Shown here piece after piece: positions 10,347-19,754 of a DNA stretch of 33,760 nt. The position numbers and the translations under genes were made by a program. The stretch lies in contig CANJEY010000004.1 of NCBI GenBank assembly GCA_947472615.1, positions 1 through 33,760 of the forward strand, given 5' to 3'. The stretch comes from Beijerinckiaceae bacterium (GTDB taxonomy: Bacteria; Pseudomonadota; Alphaproteobacteria; Rhizobiales; Beijerinckiaceae). Under the pieces are notes generated by a model. The model saw only the letters and a list, made by a program, of their open reading frames with translations, made no database searches and was not told the origin of the DNA. Numbering within the stretch: position 1 is the first letter of the stretch; each line of letters starts with the position of its first letter.

Positions 10347-11101
10347 TTAGGCTGCGCATCATGGAATTCGCGCCGAAATGCCACACGGATTTCTTTTTGT
10401 CGAAGCCGGATGGCGCGCACGCAAACAGCACATAATTCAACACCTTGCGCGGCAAGCGATTCTGCCGCCCGTTGGACGCCCGCTTGACAAGCCTATTTGG
10501 CGTTCAAGCCGGCAGTGGTTTCGTATTCGAAACAGACTTGAGACCGGAAAATGAATCGGAACCTATCGCATCCGATTCAACCGCTTGCCTGCGTCAAGGC
10601 TGAATCTAATACAAAATGCGACTTGTCCGCATCGCAAGTCTGACGAGCGTGCGACACGATTGAATTGCGCCGCGAAGCGTCGAATTGTAAGGTTTTTTCG
10701 ACGGCGTTTGACCGAGCTGGATGAACGCTTCGCTGGGACTGACTGCGCGCAGCGCTGCCGAAATTCTGACCACGAAGCTCGCCATTCATACGGGTCGAAT
10801 GTTTTCGTCGCGGGGCGCGGTGCGGCGTGCGCTGATCAATTTATGTCCGAACGGACAACTGCGCTTTCGCGAAGAGGGGATGCTTATGTCTTGCATTCAT
10901 CGCGACGGAGGACTTCTTTCCTCCTTCGGCCGAACCGAATTGTTTGGATTGGCGCATTCTCTTGCAACGCTTTGTTCTATCAAGGCTGTGAGAGATTTGT
11001 CGACGTCCCGGGCCGCTGACTGACGCAGCAGCTTCGTCGTCACGGACCATACGTCCAGATCGAATGCACCCATTGGCCACGATGGAAAAAAGAGAAAAAT
11101 A

Positions 11102-12649
11102 ATGGCGTTCCAAAACGAACAAGACCAATCGATCCCCGAAGCCGTCGAGGCCGAAATTTCGGCGACGCACGACGCCGACGTTTGGACGCGCGTCATGCGC
11201 CGATTGAAGGCGGAAGTCGGCGAGCATGTTTTCAGTTCGTGGTTTGCGCGTATCGAACTCGACGGCGTGAACGGGTCGACGGCGCAATTGTCCGTCCCGA
11301 CAAAGTTTCTCAAGAGCTGGATCGACTCTCATTATCTGGATCGTCTGTCGGTGCTAATCGCGCAGGAAATTCCGCCGACTTCGCGCGTGAATGTCGTTGT
11401 GCGTTCGACGAGCCGTGTGACGCACCGATCGAATACGGCGCAGTTTCAGCAATTGCGGTCTCATCAACTGACAGGTGTGAACACATCCGGTCGCGTCGCC
11501 AATGCGCCACTCGAAAATGACAAACGGCCCGGCCCGATGCGGGTCGGCGACCTCGCGGCGCGACTGACGCCGTCGCCAGTGAAGCGTTGGGAGGCCGACG
11601 CAACTGGGCTTGTCGGGTCGCCGCTCGATCGCCGGCTGACGTTCGATAATTTTCTCGTCGGCAGGCCGAACCAGCTGGCCCATGGAGCCGGCTCGAAGAT
11701 CGCGACGGCTGATGCGCGCTCGATCCGATACAACCCTCTTTATATTCATGCGGCTGTCGGTCTCGGAAAGACCCATCTGCTGCAGGCCATCGCGCACGCG
11801 GTCGAAGCCGCAGGTAAACGGGTGATCTACCTGACCGCCGAAAAGTTCATGTACGGCTTCGTGTCTGCGCTCAAGTCGCAGACCGCGATCGCCTACAAGG
11901 AAAAGCTGCGGTCCATCGACGCCTTGATCATCGACGACATCCAGTTTCTGCAGGGCAAGCAGATCCAGCAGGAATTCTGCCACACGCTGAATGCACTCAT
12001 CGATTCCGGCCGACAGGTCGTGACCGCCGCCGACCGACCCGCGGCTGAACTCGAAAGCGTCGATGAACGCGTACGGTCGCGCCTGATGGGCGGGCTCTCT
12101 GTTGAAATGGGCTCGCTGGATGAATCGCTCCGGGCAAAGATTCTGGAAGCCCGCATCTCCAATGCGCAGATCAGTCAGCCGAATTTTCAGGTTCCGCCTG
12201 CGGTCGTCAGCTATCTGGCGCACGTGATCCAGACGAACGGGCGCGATCTCGATGGAGCCGTCAACCGTTTGCTGGCGCATTCGACCCTGACGGGAGCTCC
12301 GCTGACGGTCGAAATGGCTGAAATCGCAATCAGCGATTTGATCAGATCGCGCGAGCCGAAGCGGATCAAGATCGAAGAGATTCAGAAGCTGGTTGCGTCC
12401 CACTATAATGTGAGCCGCTCCGATCTGTTGTCAGCGCGCCGGACAGCCGCTGTCGTGCGACCGCGGCAGATCGCCATGTATCTGGCGAAGGTACTGACGC
12501 TGCGGTCCCTGCCGGAAATCGGACGCCGTTTCGGCGGTCGCGATCATACGACCGTGCTGCACGCTGTTCGCAAGATCGAGGGCCTCGCGGCCAAGGATGC
12601 GTCGCTGTCAGAAGTCATCGATCTTCTGAAGCGAATGCTGAGCGATTGA
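11102..12649 (+). CDS. dnaA: Chromosomal replication initiator protein DnaA
   Basis: Walker [17 protein letters not shown], Walker [14 protein letters not shown], DnaA signature [17 protein letters not shown]. Confidence 0.99.
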   Translation: MAFQNEQDQSIPEAVEAEISATHDADVWTRVMRRLKAEVGEHVFSSWFARIELDGVNGSTAQLSVPTKFLKSWIDSHYLDRLSVLIAQEIPPTSRVNVVVRSTSRVTHRSNTAQFQQLRSHQLTGVNTSGRVANAPLENDKRPGPMRVGDLAARLTPSPVKRWEADATGLVGSPLDRRLTFDNFLVGRPNQLAHGAGSKIATADARSIRYNPLYIHAAVGLGKTHLLQAIAHAVEAAGKRVIYLTAEKFMYGFVSALKSQTAIAYKEKLRSIDALIIDDIQFLQGKQIQQEFCHTLNALIDSGRQVVTAADRPAAELESVDERVRSRLMGGLSVEMGSLDESLRAKILEARISNAQISQPNFQVPPAVVSYLAHVIQTNGRDLDGAVNRLLAHSTLTGAPLTVEMAEIAISDLIRSREPKRIKIEEIQKLVASHYNVSRSDLLSARRTAAVVRPRQIAMYLAKVLTLRSLPEIGRRFGGRDHTTVLHAVRKIEGLAAKDASLSEVIDLLKRMLSD

Positions 12650-13735
12650 TTATTTGCCGGTCTTCACACGCGTCCACTCGCGCGTGACGATCTTCTGCGT
12701 CGCCTGATCGTAGGCGGTGGCGGTGAACAATCGCTTCATGATCGCTTCGTCGGGATAGACGGCTTTGTTGTTCAGAATGTCCGGCGACACCAGCGGACGC
12801 GACGCCGCAACTCCATTTGCAAAATTCGTAACATTGGAGTTGCGGGCTGCGATTTCTGGCCGCAGCAGGTAGTCGATCAGCGCGTGCGCTTCGGCCACAT
12901 GCGCTGCGTCCTTTGGAATCGCCAGATTGTCCATCGATATGAGCGTTCCCTCCTTGGGAATCATATATTCGATGTCGACATTGTTTCGCGCTTCCTTGGC
13001 GCGGTTCCTCGCCTGAAAGCTGTCGCCCGCCCAGCCGACGGCGAGGCAGATGTCGCCATTGGCGAGCGCGTTGATATATTCCGACGAATGAAATTTCTTC
13101 ACGAACGGCTTCACGCGCATTAGCGCATCGGCCCCCTTGCGGATGTCGGCTGCGTTCTTGCTATCTGGATTGATCTGCAGAAACCGCAGGCTGGTCGTCA
13201 GAATGTCTTCCGGGCTGTCCAGCATGTAGACGCCGCAATCGGCGAACTTGCGCAGATTTTCCGGCTTGTAGACGAAATCCCAACTGTCGAGGGGCTTGTC
13301 GCCGACGCGCGCCTTCGCCTTCTCGACATTGTAGGCGATGCCGGTCGTGAACCACATGTAATTGACGGCGAACTGGTTGCCCGGGTCATAGGTGGCGAGT
13401 CGGGACATGATGTCCGACGCCAGATTTTTCAGATTGGGAATCTTGGACTTATCGAGCTTCTGATAGACGCCGATCTGGATCTGCCGTTGCAGAAAACTCG
13501 CCGACGGGGCGACGACGTCATAGCCAGTCTTCCCGGCGAGCAATTTGGTCTCGAGCGTTTCGTTCGAGTCGTATGTGTCATAGACGACGCGAATGCCGGT
13601 CTCACGTGTGAAGTCGTCGAGCACGGTCGGGTCGATGTAGTCCGACCAATTGTAGATGTTGACGACTTTTTCCTGCGCCAGACTGGCGCTCGACAGGAAG
13701 GCGGCGCAGAACGCGACGATCAATCTGGTCTTCAT
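12650..13735 (-). CDS. Polyamine ABC transporter substrate-binding protein (PotF-like)
   Basis: Signal peptide then VVNIYNWSDYIDPTVLDDFTRETGIRVVYDTYDSNETLETKLLAG, NYMWFTTGIAYN, ALIDYLLRPEIAA. Confidence 0.94.
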   Translation of the reverse strand: MKTRLIVAFCAAFLSSASLAQEKVVNIYNWSDYIDPTVLDDFTRETGIRVVYDTYDSNETLETKLLAGKTGYDVVAPSASFLQRQIQIGVYQKLDKSKIPNLKNLASDIMSRLATYDPGNQFAVNYMWFTTGIAYNVEKAKARVGDKPLDSWDFVYKPENLRKFADCGVYMLDSPEDILTTSLRFLQINPDSKNAADIRKGADALMRVKPFVKKFHSSEYINALANGDICLAVGWAGDSFQARNRAKEARNNVDIEYMIPKEGTLISMDNLAIPKDAAHVAEAHALIDYLLRPEIAARNSNVTNFANGVAASRPLVSPDILNNKAVYPDEAIMKRLFTATAYDQATQKIVTREWTRVKTGK

Positions 13736-14904
13736 GAGGGGGCCTTCAGCAGGTCGGGATGAGAGGCTGCCTTTTCGAGCCGCTGCAATGCGGCGTCGAG
13801 CGTTGCATCGTATTTGGCAAAGCAGAAACGCACGACACTTTTTACTGAATCGACCGTGTAGAACGCCGACACCGGAATGGCCGCAACGCCGAATTTCGTC
13901 ACCAGATTGCGGCAGAATGTTTCGTCATCCAATCCCATTGCGGAAATGTCGATGGTGACGAAATAGGTTCCCTGACTTGGCAGGACTGAAAAGCCGAGCT
14001 GCGCCAGCCCAGTCGACAATCGGTCGCGGCTGCGCTGAAACGATTGTCGCATGCCGCTGAAGTAGTCCGTATCCTTACCGAGCCCATGCGCCACGGCGAC
14101 CTGCAAATTTGGCGGCGTAGTGAAGGTCAGGAACTGGTGCGATTTGGACAGGACTTTCATCAGCTCTGGCGCAGCGGCGACCAACCCGACCTTCCAGCCC
14201 GTGAGTGAAAAGATCTTCCCCGCAGATCCGATCTTGATCGTCCGCTGGCGCATGCCGGGCAAGGCGATCATCGACACATGCTCCCGGCCGTCGAAGATCA
14301 GATGTTCCCAGACTTCGTCGCAGATGGCGATCACGTCATGACGGATGCAAAAACGCGCCAACCGTTCGATCTGCTCACGCGGATAAACCACCCCACAGGG
14401 ATTCAGGGGATTGTTGAAGACGACGGCTTTCGTCTTGCTGGTGAACACCCGCTCGAGATCAGCCTCGCTGAAATGCCAGTGCGGCGGCCTGAGCGTCACG
14501 AAGCGCGGAATCCCGCCCGCTCTCAGCACCAGCGGCACATAGGCGTCATAGGTTGGCTGCATCAGCACGACTTCGTCGCCCGGTTCGATCGTCGCAAATA
14601 ACGCGCCCGCAATGGCTTCCGTCGCCCCCGACGTCACCATGACTTCGCGCGCCGGATCGAGATCGACGCCATGAAATCGACGGTAATGGGCCGCGATGGC
14701 TTCGCGCAGTTCCGGTATGCCCATCATGGACGGGTATTGATTGTAGCCGTTCAAGACTGCATCGGCCGCCTTCTGGCGAACGTCATCGGGACCGGGGTCA
14801 TCCGGGAAGCCCTGACCGAGATTGATCGCGTTCAGGTCGCGGGCGAGCCCGGACATGACTTCGAAAACCGTCGTCGGCAGATTGGAAAATATGGAATTCA
14901 TCAA
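13732..14904 (-). CDS. PLP-dependent aminotransferase, fold type I
   Basis: NLGQGFPDDPGP, TSGATEAIAGALFA, NNPLNPCGVVYPREQ, ICDEVWEHLIFDG, SAGKIFSLTGWKVG (PLP lysine). Confidence 0.93.
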   Translation of the reverse strand: MMNSIFSNLPTTVFEVMSGLARDLNAINLGQGFPDDPGPDDVRQKAADAVLNGYNQYPSMMGIPELREAIAAHYRRFHGVDLDPAREVMVTSGATEAIAGALFATIEPGDEVVLMQPTYDAYVPLVLRAGGIPRFVTLRPPHWHFSEADLERVFTSKTKAVVFNNPLNPCGVVYPREQIERLARFCIRHDVIAICDEVWEHLIFDGREHVSMIALPGMRQRTIKIGSAGKIFSLTGWKVGLVAAAPELMKVLSKSHQFLTFTTPPNLQVAVAHGLGKDTDYFSGMRQSFQRSRDRLSTGLAQLGFSVLPSQGTYFVTIDISAMGLDDETFCRNLVTKFGVAAIPVSAFYTVDSVKSVVRFCFAKYDATLDAALQRLEKAASHPDLLKAPS

Positions 14905-15000
14905 GCACCGAGGCAGAGTCCAGCCGTTGAATTGATTAGCATTGTTTCAGCTTCGTTTGAAGAAGCCGAAAGGCTTGCGGGGCGCGGGCCGGGGTGGCAC

Positions 15001-15537
15001 ATGGCCGCCATGACTAAGGCTGAAACGCATCGCTCCATCATGGTTCTAGGCGGCGCCCGGTCCGGCAAGAGCCGGCGCGCCGCCACGCTGGCGGAATCGA
15101 GCGGTCTCGCGCCCCTCCTCGTCGCCACAGCGACGGCCGGAGACGCCGAGATGGCGGCGCGAATTGAACAGCATCGGCATGACCGCGGCCCCAACTGGAC
15201 CACCATCGAAGAACCGGTCGACCTCGTGGGTGTGCTGACCAGCAATGGGGATCCTGCCCGAATTCTGGTTGTCGATTGTCTGACGTTGTGGCTGTCCAAT
15301 CTGATGTTCGCCGGACTCGAGTGCGGCCCGGCTGTGGACAGCCTCGTGCACGCCGTCGCGTCGACGAAGGGCCCCTGCATATTCGTGACCAACGAGGTCG
15401 GACAGGGCATCGTGCCGGACAACGCCATGGCGCGGGATTTCAGGGATCATCAAGGCCGACTGAACCAGAAGCTCGCGGCCGCCTGCGACACAGTCGAACT
15501 TGTGGTCGCAGGGATACCGCTTCGCATCAAGCCTTAG
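15001..15537 (+). CDS. cobU: Adenosylcobinamide kinase / adenosylcobinamide-phosphate guanylyltransferase
   Basis: VLGGARSGKSRRAATLAE P-loop, VVDCLTLWLSNLMF, VTNEVGQGIVPDNAMARDFRDHQGRLNQKLAAACD; ATG at 15001 or 15010. Confidence 0.95.
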   Translation: MAAMTKAETHRSIMVLGGARSGKSRRAATLAESSGLAPLLVATATAGDAEMAARIEQHRHDRGPNWTTIEEPVDLVGVLTSNGDPARILVVDCLTLWLSNLMFAGLECGPAVDSLVHAVASTKGPCIFVTNEVGQGIVPDNAMARDFRDHQGRLNQKLAAACDTVELVVAGIPLRIKP

Positions 15538-15542
15538 CGGCT

Positions 15543-16454
15543 TCAGCGCAGAACCTTGGCGTCGATCTCGCCCGCGAGTGCGTGCACCAGAGCGATCGTC
15601 GAAGGTCCGCCGCAGATGGTCAATTGATCGGGAAGCACCAGCCGCCGCTCGAGGGGGAAAGACTCCAGCAGCGCCGGGTGGACCAGCAACGCCTGCCCCT
15701 GATCGCCCGCCAGAACGCTGTTCTGTGAAACCAGCAGGAAATCCGGCGGGTCGACGAGCAGGCGTTCGAGACGCACGAATCCCGCCTGCCCCACGCCCAA
15801 CGCCGCCGATACATCGCGAAAGCCCGCGAGCTTCGCGACTTCGCCCGTCACGCCCGCATGAAACACGTAGCCGCGACGATGCAGCACGAGGCTCGAGGGC
15901 GCTCTCCCGTCCTTCGAAGCCCGGCCTTTGATGCTGTCGAGGGCCCCATTCATTTCGTGTACGAGAGCTTCGCCCCGTTCCGGATGCCCGAACAAAGCCG
16001 CAAGCTGACGAATCTGTTTGCGGCCATCTTCGATGTTGTCCCATGGGGTCAGGCTGAGAAAGCGGATGCCTTGCGCGGTCAACAGATCACGCGTGTAGCG
16101 GCTGTCGTAGGGCCCGACGAGCACGAGGTCGGCCTTCAACCGGACGATGTCTTCTCCAACGCCACGATTGACGGGAAACGCCTTCGCCTTCTCGTGCAGG
16201 AATGACATTTCCGGATCAGTCGAGAACGGACTGAGCGAAACAATCTGATCGGCGTCAGCCAAGGTAAGCAGCAGTTCGTCGGCGCAGAGATTCGCAGACG
16301 CTATGCGCCGAGGCGCGTCGGTGGCGGACGCAAGTGTCGACATCGCGCAGACGGCCAACATCAATCCGATCAAGGCACGCGCGAGACCCCGGCGCGCTGA
16401 ACGCTGCGTCGACTCACGGTTGAACGGCGTCCAAGAATTTGTTTGCAAGCGCAA
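15543..16454 (-). CDS. btuF: ABC transporter substrate-binding protein, probable cobalamin-binding BtuF
   Basis: Signal peptide, RRIASANLCADELLLTLADADQIVSLS, LKADLVLVGPY; between cobU and the riboswitch-controlled btuBCD genes. Confidence 0.8.
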   Translation of the reverse strand: MRLQTNSWTPFNRESTQRSARRGLARALIGLMLAVCAMSTLASATDAPRRIASANLCADELLLTLADADQIVSLSPFSTDPEMSFLHEKAKAFPVNRGVGEDIVRLKADLVLVGPYDSRYTRDLLTAQGIRFLSLTPWDNIEDGRKQIRQLAALFGHPERGEALVHEMNGALDSIKGRASKDGRAPSSLVLHRRGYVFHAGVTGEVAKLAGFRDVSAALGVGQAGFVRLERLLVDPPDFLLVSQNSVLAGDQGQALLVHPALLESFPLERRLVLPDQLTICGGPSTIALVHALAGEIDAKVLR

Positions 16455-16477
16455 AAATCCGTGTCTAAGCTCGGTCT

Positions 16478-16662
16478 GTCGTTGGTGCCCCGGATAGAGC
16501 CGGGGTGAAACGGGAATGCGGTGATGGATTTATCCAGATTCCGCAGCTGCCCCCGCAACTGTAAGCGGTGAGCCGACCCCGAGCAAAGTCACTGGAGACC
16601 ATGTCTCCGGGAAGACCGGGAGAGGCCTCGACCCGCAAGCCAGGAGACCGGCCAGTGACGAG
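16478..16662 (+). ncRNA. Cobalamin (B12) riboswitch
   Basis: Characteristic blocks in order: ggtgccccgg..gccggggtgaaacgggaatgcggtg, ccgcagctgcccccgcaactgtaagc, B12-box-like aagtcactgg, gggaagaccggg, cgcaagccaggagaccggccagtgacg; directly upstream of btuB. Confidence 0.93.
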
Positions 16663-16700
16663 TCGACTCTAGCTCCGTCGGTGGGACGGTAGGGGGATTT

Positions 16701-18692
16701 ATGTCTGGCAAGTCCTTGGGCCGCTCTGCGGCTGTTGCTGCGCGTGTATGCGCTCTTTTTCCAACGCTTCTTCTGGCTAATGGCGGCAAAGCCGAAACGC
16801 TCGATGAAATCGTCGTGACGGCTGAACGCGTCTCGACGAATATCGACCGGACCGGATCGTCCATCACGGTCCTCGATAGCGCGCAGATCGAAAAGCGTTC
16901 TTCCAAAGGCCTGGCGGACGCGCTTCGTGGCGTGGCCGGCGTCGAGGTGAGAGAAACCGGCGGAGCCGGCGGCAATGCGTCGGTCTCCATCCGCGGCGCC
17001 ACGCCCGGCCAAACTCTGGTCCTGATCGACGGCATTCGCATCGGCGATCCATCGTCGATCGATGGCTCCGTCGATTTCGGCGGTCTTGTCGCCGGCGACA
17101 TCGAACGGATCGAAGTTCTGCGAGGACCGCAATCAGCGCTGTACGGGTCGGACGCCATGGGCGGCGTCATCAACATCCTGACCCGGCGTGGCGAAGGTCC
17201 GGCCCGCTCGTCCGTCACGATAGAAGGCGGCAGTTACGGCACGGTCCACACGCGCGCGTCTGTCACGGGCGGAACCGACAAACTGAGCTACGCCTTCGCC
17301 ATCGATGGCCTGCACGCCGACGGGTTTCCGCGCTACGGTTATCGCATCACGCGACCATTGACGTATGGCTTCGGGTCCGGACCGTTGCCGGCGCTGCCGT
17401 GGGGCGATCCAACCAATCGGGGCGGCGCATCTGGCCGTGTGACGTATCGGCTGTCTGAATCTGCCACGCTCGAATTCGGCCTGCTGGGATCGGACAATTC
17501 CATTCGTTTCGACAACCCGAATGCGTTCACCGCCTCGAACGTCTTCAACCCGCGCAATCACTCGGTCGCGACGTTCATTCAGGGTTATGGGAAGCTGACG
17601 ACTGATGCGCTGGATGGAAATCTCCGCAATCAGTTCAACCTGTTCGGCAATCAGACCGACCGAAATATCTGGCAGACCGAGGGCTGTTTCGACGCCTTCT
17701 TCTTCTCCTTCGATTGTCGCAACGGTTATCGCGGCACGCGGCTGGGTGGCGAGTATCAGGGCGATCTGAAGGTCGGCGCATATGGGGTTCTGACCCTCGG
17801 ACTCCGATCGGAAACGGAGCGCACAACGACGTCGCAATCACCAGCGCCGGCTGGAACATTCACACCCATCAATGCGCAACAAACGACAAATTCCGTATTC
17901 GCCCAGCACAAGTTTGCGATCGGCGAGCGCCTCGATCTCACCTATGGGGGACGCATCGATTCGGTTGCCAACGGCGCAACCTTCGCCACATGGCGCACGT
18001 CCGCAAGCTATCGACTGAACGACTCCGGTACACGCCTGCACGCGAGCGCCGGAACGGGCGCCAAGGCACCGTCGCTTTATCAGCGCTTCAGTCAGTACGG
18101 CAGCGCTCCGCTCAATGCCGAACAGAGCGTCGGAATTGACGCCGGCGTCGAGCAGAAGCTCCTGAACGACCGCCTGCGTCTCGATGTGACGGCCTTCGAC
18201 AATCGCTATCGAAACCTGATCGGCTTCGGAACCGTCGCGTCGTGTTCGATCGCGCAAATTTTCGGTTGCTATTACAATGTCGGCAAGGCCGTAACGCGGG
18301 GCGTCGAAGCGAGCGGTGAATTCGCGGTCATTCCGGACGCCTGGAAGGTCCGCGGAACCTACACGTTCATGCACGCTCGCGATCTGGTGCTGAGTGCGCC
18401 GTTGTATCAGCGGCCCCGCAGTCAGGCGTCGGGATCGGTGGTCTATACGGGGTTTCCGAAACTGGAACTCGAAAGCCGCGTAACGTTCGTCGGCCCGAGG
18501 CTTGATTTCGCCTCGCCGCCCGTGACGCTTGCGCCCTACGCCAAATGGGATTTGTTTGCCACTTACAAGGTCGCCGATTCACTTTCGGTTTTCGGCAGAA
18601 TCGAAAACCTGACGAACGCGCGATACGAAGAAGTCCTGAATTATGGGGTCGCGGGCCGCGCCGTTTACGCAGGCCTGAAAGCAACCTGGTGA
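16701..18692 (+). CDS. btuB: TonB-dependent receptor, probable vitamin B12 transporter BtuB
   Basis: LDEIVVTAERV TonB box region, plug domain GVEVRETGGAGGNASVSIRGATPGQTLVLIDGIRIGDPS, barrel end; riboswitch upstream. Confidence 0.93.
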   Translation: MSGKSLGRSAAVAARVCALFPTLLLANGGKAETLDEIVVTAERVSTNIDRTGSSITVLDSAQIEKRSSKGLADALRGVAGVEVRETGGAGGNASVSIRGATPGQTLVLIDGIRIGDPSSIDGSVDFGGLVAGDIERIEVLRGPQSALYGSDAMGGVINILTRRGEGPARSSVTIEGGSYGTVHTRASVTGGTDKLSYAFAIDGLHADGFPRYGYRITRPLTYGFGSGPLPALPWGDPTNRGGASGRVTYRLSESATLEFGLLGSDNSIRFDNPNAFTASNVFNPRNHSVATFIQGYGKLTTDALDGNLRNQFNLFGNQTDRNIWQTEGCFDAFFFSFDCRNGYRGTRLGGEYQGDLKVGAYGVLTLGLRSETERTTTSQSPAPAGTFTPINAQQTTNSVFAQHKFAIGERLDLTYGGRIDSVANGATFATWRTSASYRLNDSGTRLHASAGTGAKAPSLYQRFSQYGSAPLNAEQSVGIDAGVEQKLLNDRLRLDVTAFDNRYRNLIGFGTVASCSIAQIFGCYYNVGKAVTRGVEASGEFAVIPDAWKVRGTYTFMHARDLVLSAPLYQRPRSQASGSVVYTGFPKLELESRVTFVGPRLDFASPPVTLAPYAKWDLFATYKVADSLSVFGRIENLTNARYEEVLNYGVAGRAVYAGLKATW

Positions 18693-18716
18693 TGATCTGA
18701 CGAGGCTTCGTGGTCG

Positions 18717-19754
18717 ATGACGATTCAGGCCGCATCCGCTGTTCACGTCCGCACATCGCATGTGCGCGTGCTGAATTTGGGACTTGCGAGCCTGCTTTTA
18801 ATCGCCGCATTGGGCTCAGTGATGGTGGGCGCCGCGCCGTTGTCGATTCACGACGTCTGGGAGGGCGTCTGGCGACATAGCGGCGTGTCTGGAATCATCT
18901 TCTGGGACATCCGCTTTCCGCGTCTGATCCTGTCTGTTGCGATCGGCGGATTTCTGGGTCTGTCGGGAGCAGCCCTGCAGGGACTTCTGCAAAACCCGCT
19001 TGCGGAGGCTGCGGTTTTCGGCGCGCCGCAGACCGCAGCCGTGGGCGCGGTCGCGGTGCTATATCTGGGCGTCAGCGACGCCCTGTCGTTCTGGTTGCCG
19101 CTCGCGGCCATCGGGGGCGCTTTGCTCTCCAGTGTCGCCCTATACGGACTGGTCGGCCGGCAAGCCGGCTCGACCCGCTTCATCCTCGCCGGTCTGGCGC
19201 TGGGAAGTCTTTCGGGCGCGCTCGTCGCGCTGATCATAAGCCTGTCGCCCAATCCATTCGCGATGACGGAAATCCTGTTCTGGCTCATGGGCTCGATCGA
19301 GGATCGGTCGATGCGCCATGTCCTGCTGGCGCTGCCTTTCGTGGTCGTGGCAAGCCTTGTCCTGTTGAGGCTGGGCGGCGGGTATCGGGCGCTGACGCTC
19401 GGCGACGATACGGCGGCAAGTCTGGGCGTCGATGTCGGCCGGTTGAGGTTGTCCACCATTGTGGCCGTGTCGGTGGGCTGTGGGGCCTGCGTCGCGGTGT
19501 CGGGCACGATCGGCTTCATCGGATTGATGGCGCCTCATCTGGTGCGGCCCTTCGTGGCGAACGATCCGAAGAGGGCCTTGCTATCGTCGGGACTTACGGG
19601 AGCCCTGATGCTCACCTGCGCGGATCTGCTCGTGCGCCTTATTCCGTCGACCAGTGAAATCCGGATCGGCGTGGTGACAGCCTTGCTGGGCGCACCGTTT
19701 TTTCTCTACGTCATGCTGTCCGATCGCTCCCTGTACCGGAGCGAAGGCCCATGA
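18717..19754 (+). CDS. btuC: FecCD/BtuC family ABC transporter permease
   Basis: IRFPRLILSVAIGGFLGLSGAALQGLLQNPLAEAAVFGAP, GTIGFIGLMAPHLVRPFV. Confidence 0.93.
   Translation: MTIQAASAVHVRTSHVRVLNLGLASLLLIAALGSVMVGAAPLSIHDVWEGVWRHSGVSGIIFWDIRFPRLILSVAIGGFLGLSGAALQGLLQNPLAEAAVFGAPQTAAVGAVAVLYLGVSDALSFWLPLAAIGGALLSSVALYGLVGRQAGSTRFILAGLALGSLSGALVALIISLSPNPFAMTEILFWLMGSIEDRSMRHVLLALPFVVVASLVLLRLGGGYRALTLGDDTAASLGVDVGRLRLSTIVAVSVGCGACVAVSGTIGFIGLMAPHLVRPFVANDPKRALLSSGLTGALMLTCADLLVRLIPSTSEIRIGVVTALLGAPFFLYVMLSDRSLYRSEGP

Noticed and set aside
11354-12403. 349-aa ORF antisense to dnaA
   Set aside because: Shadow ORF; no recognisable motifs.
14905-15000. Second cobalamin riboswitch upstream of cobU
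   Set aside because: No B12 box or conserved blocks; only a short cttc-gttt-gaag hairpin.
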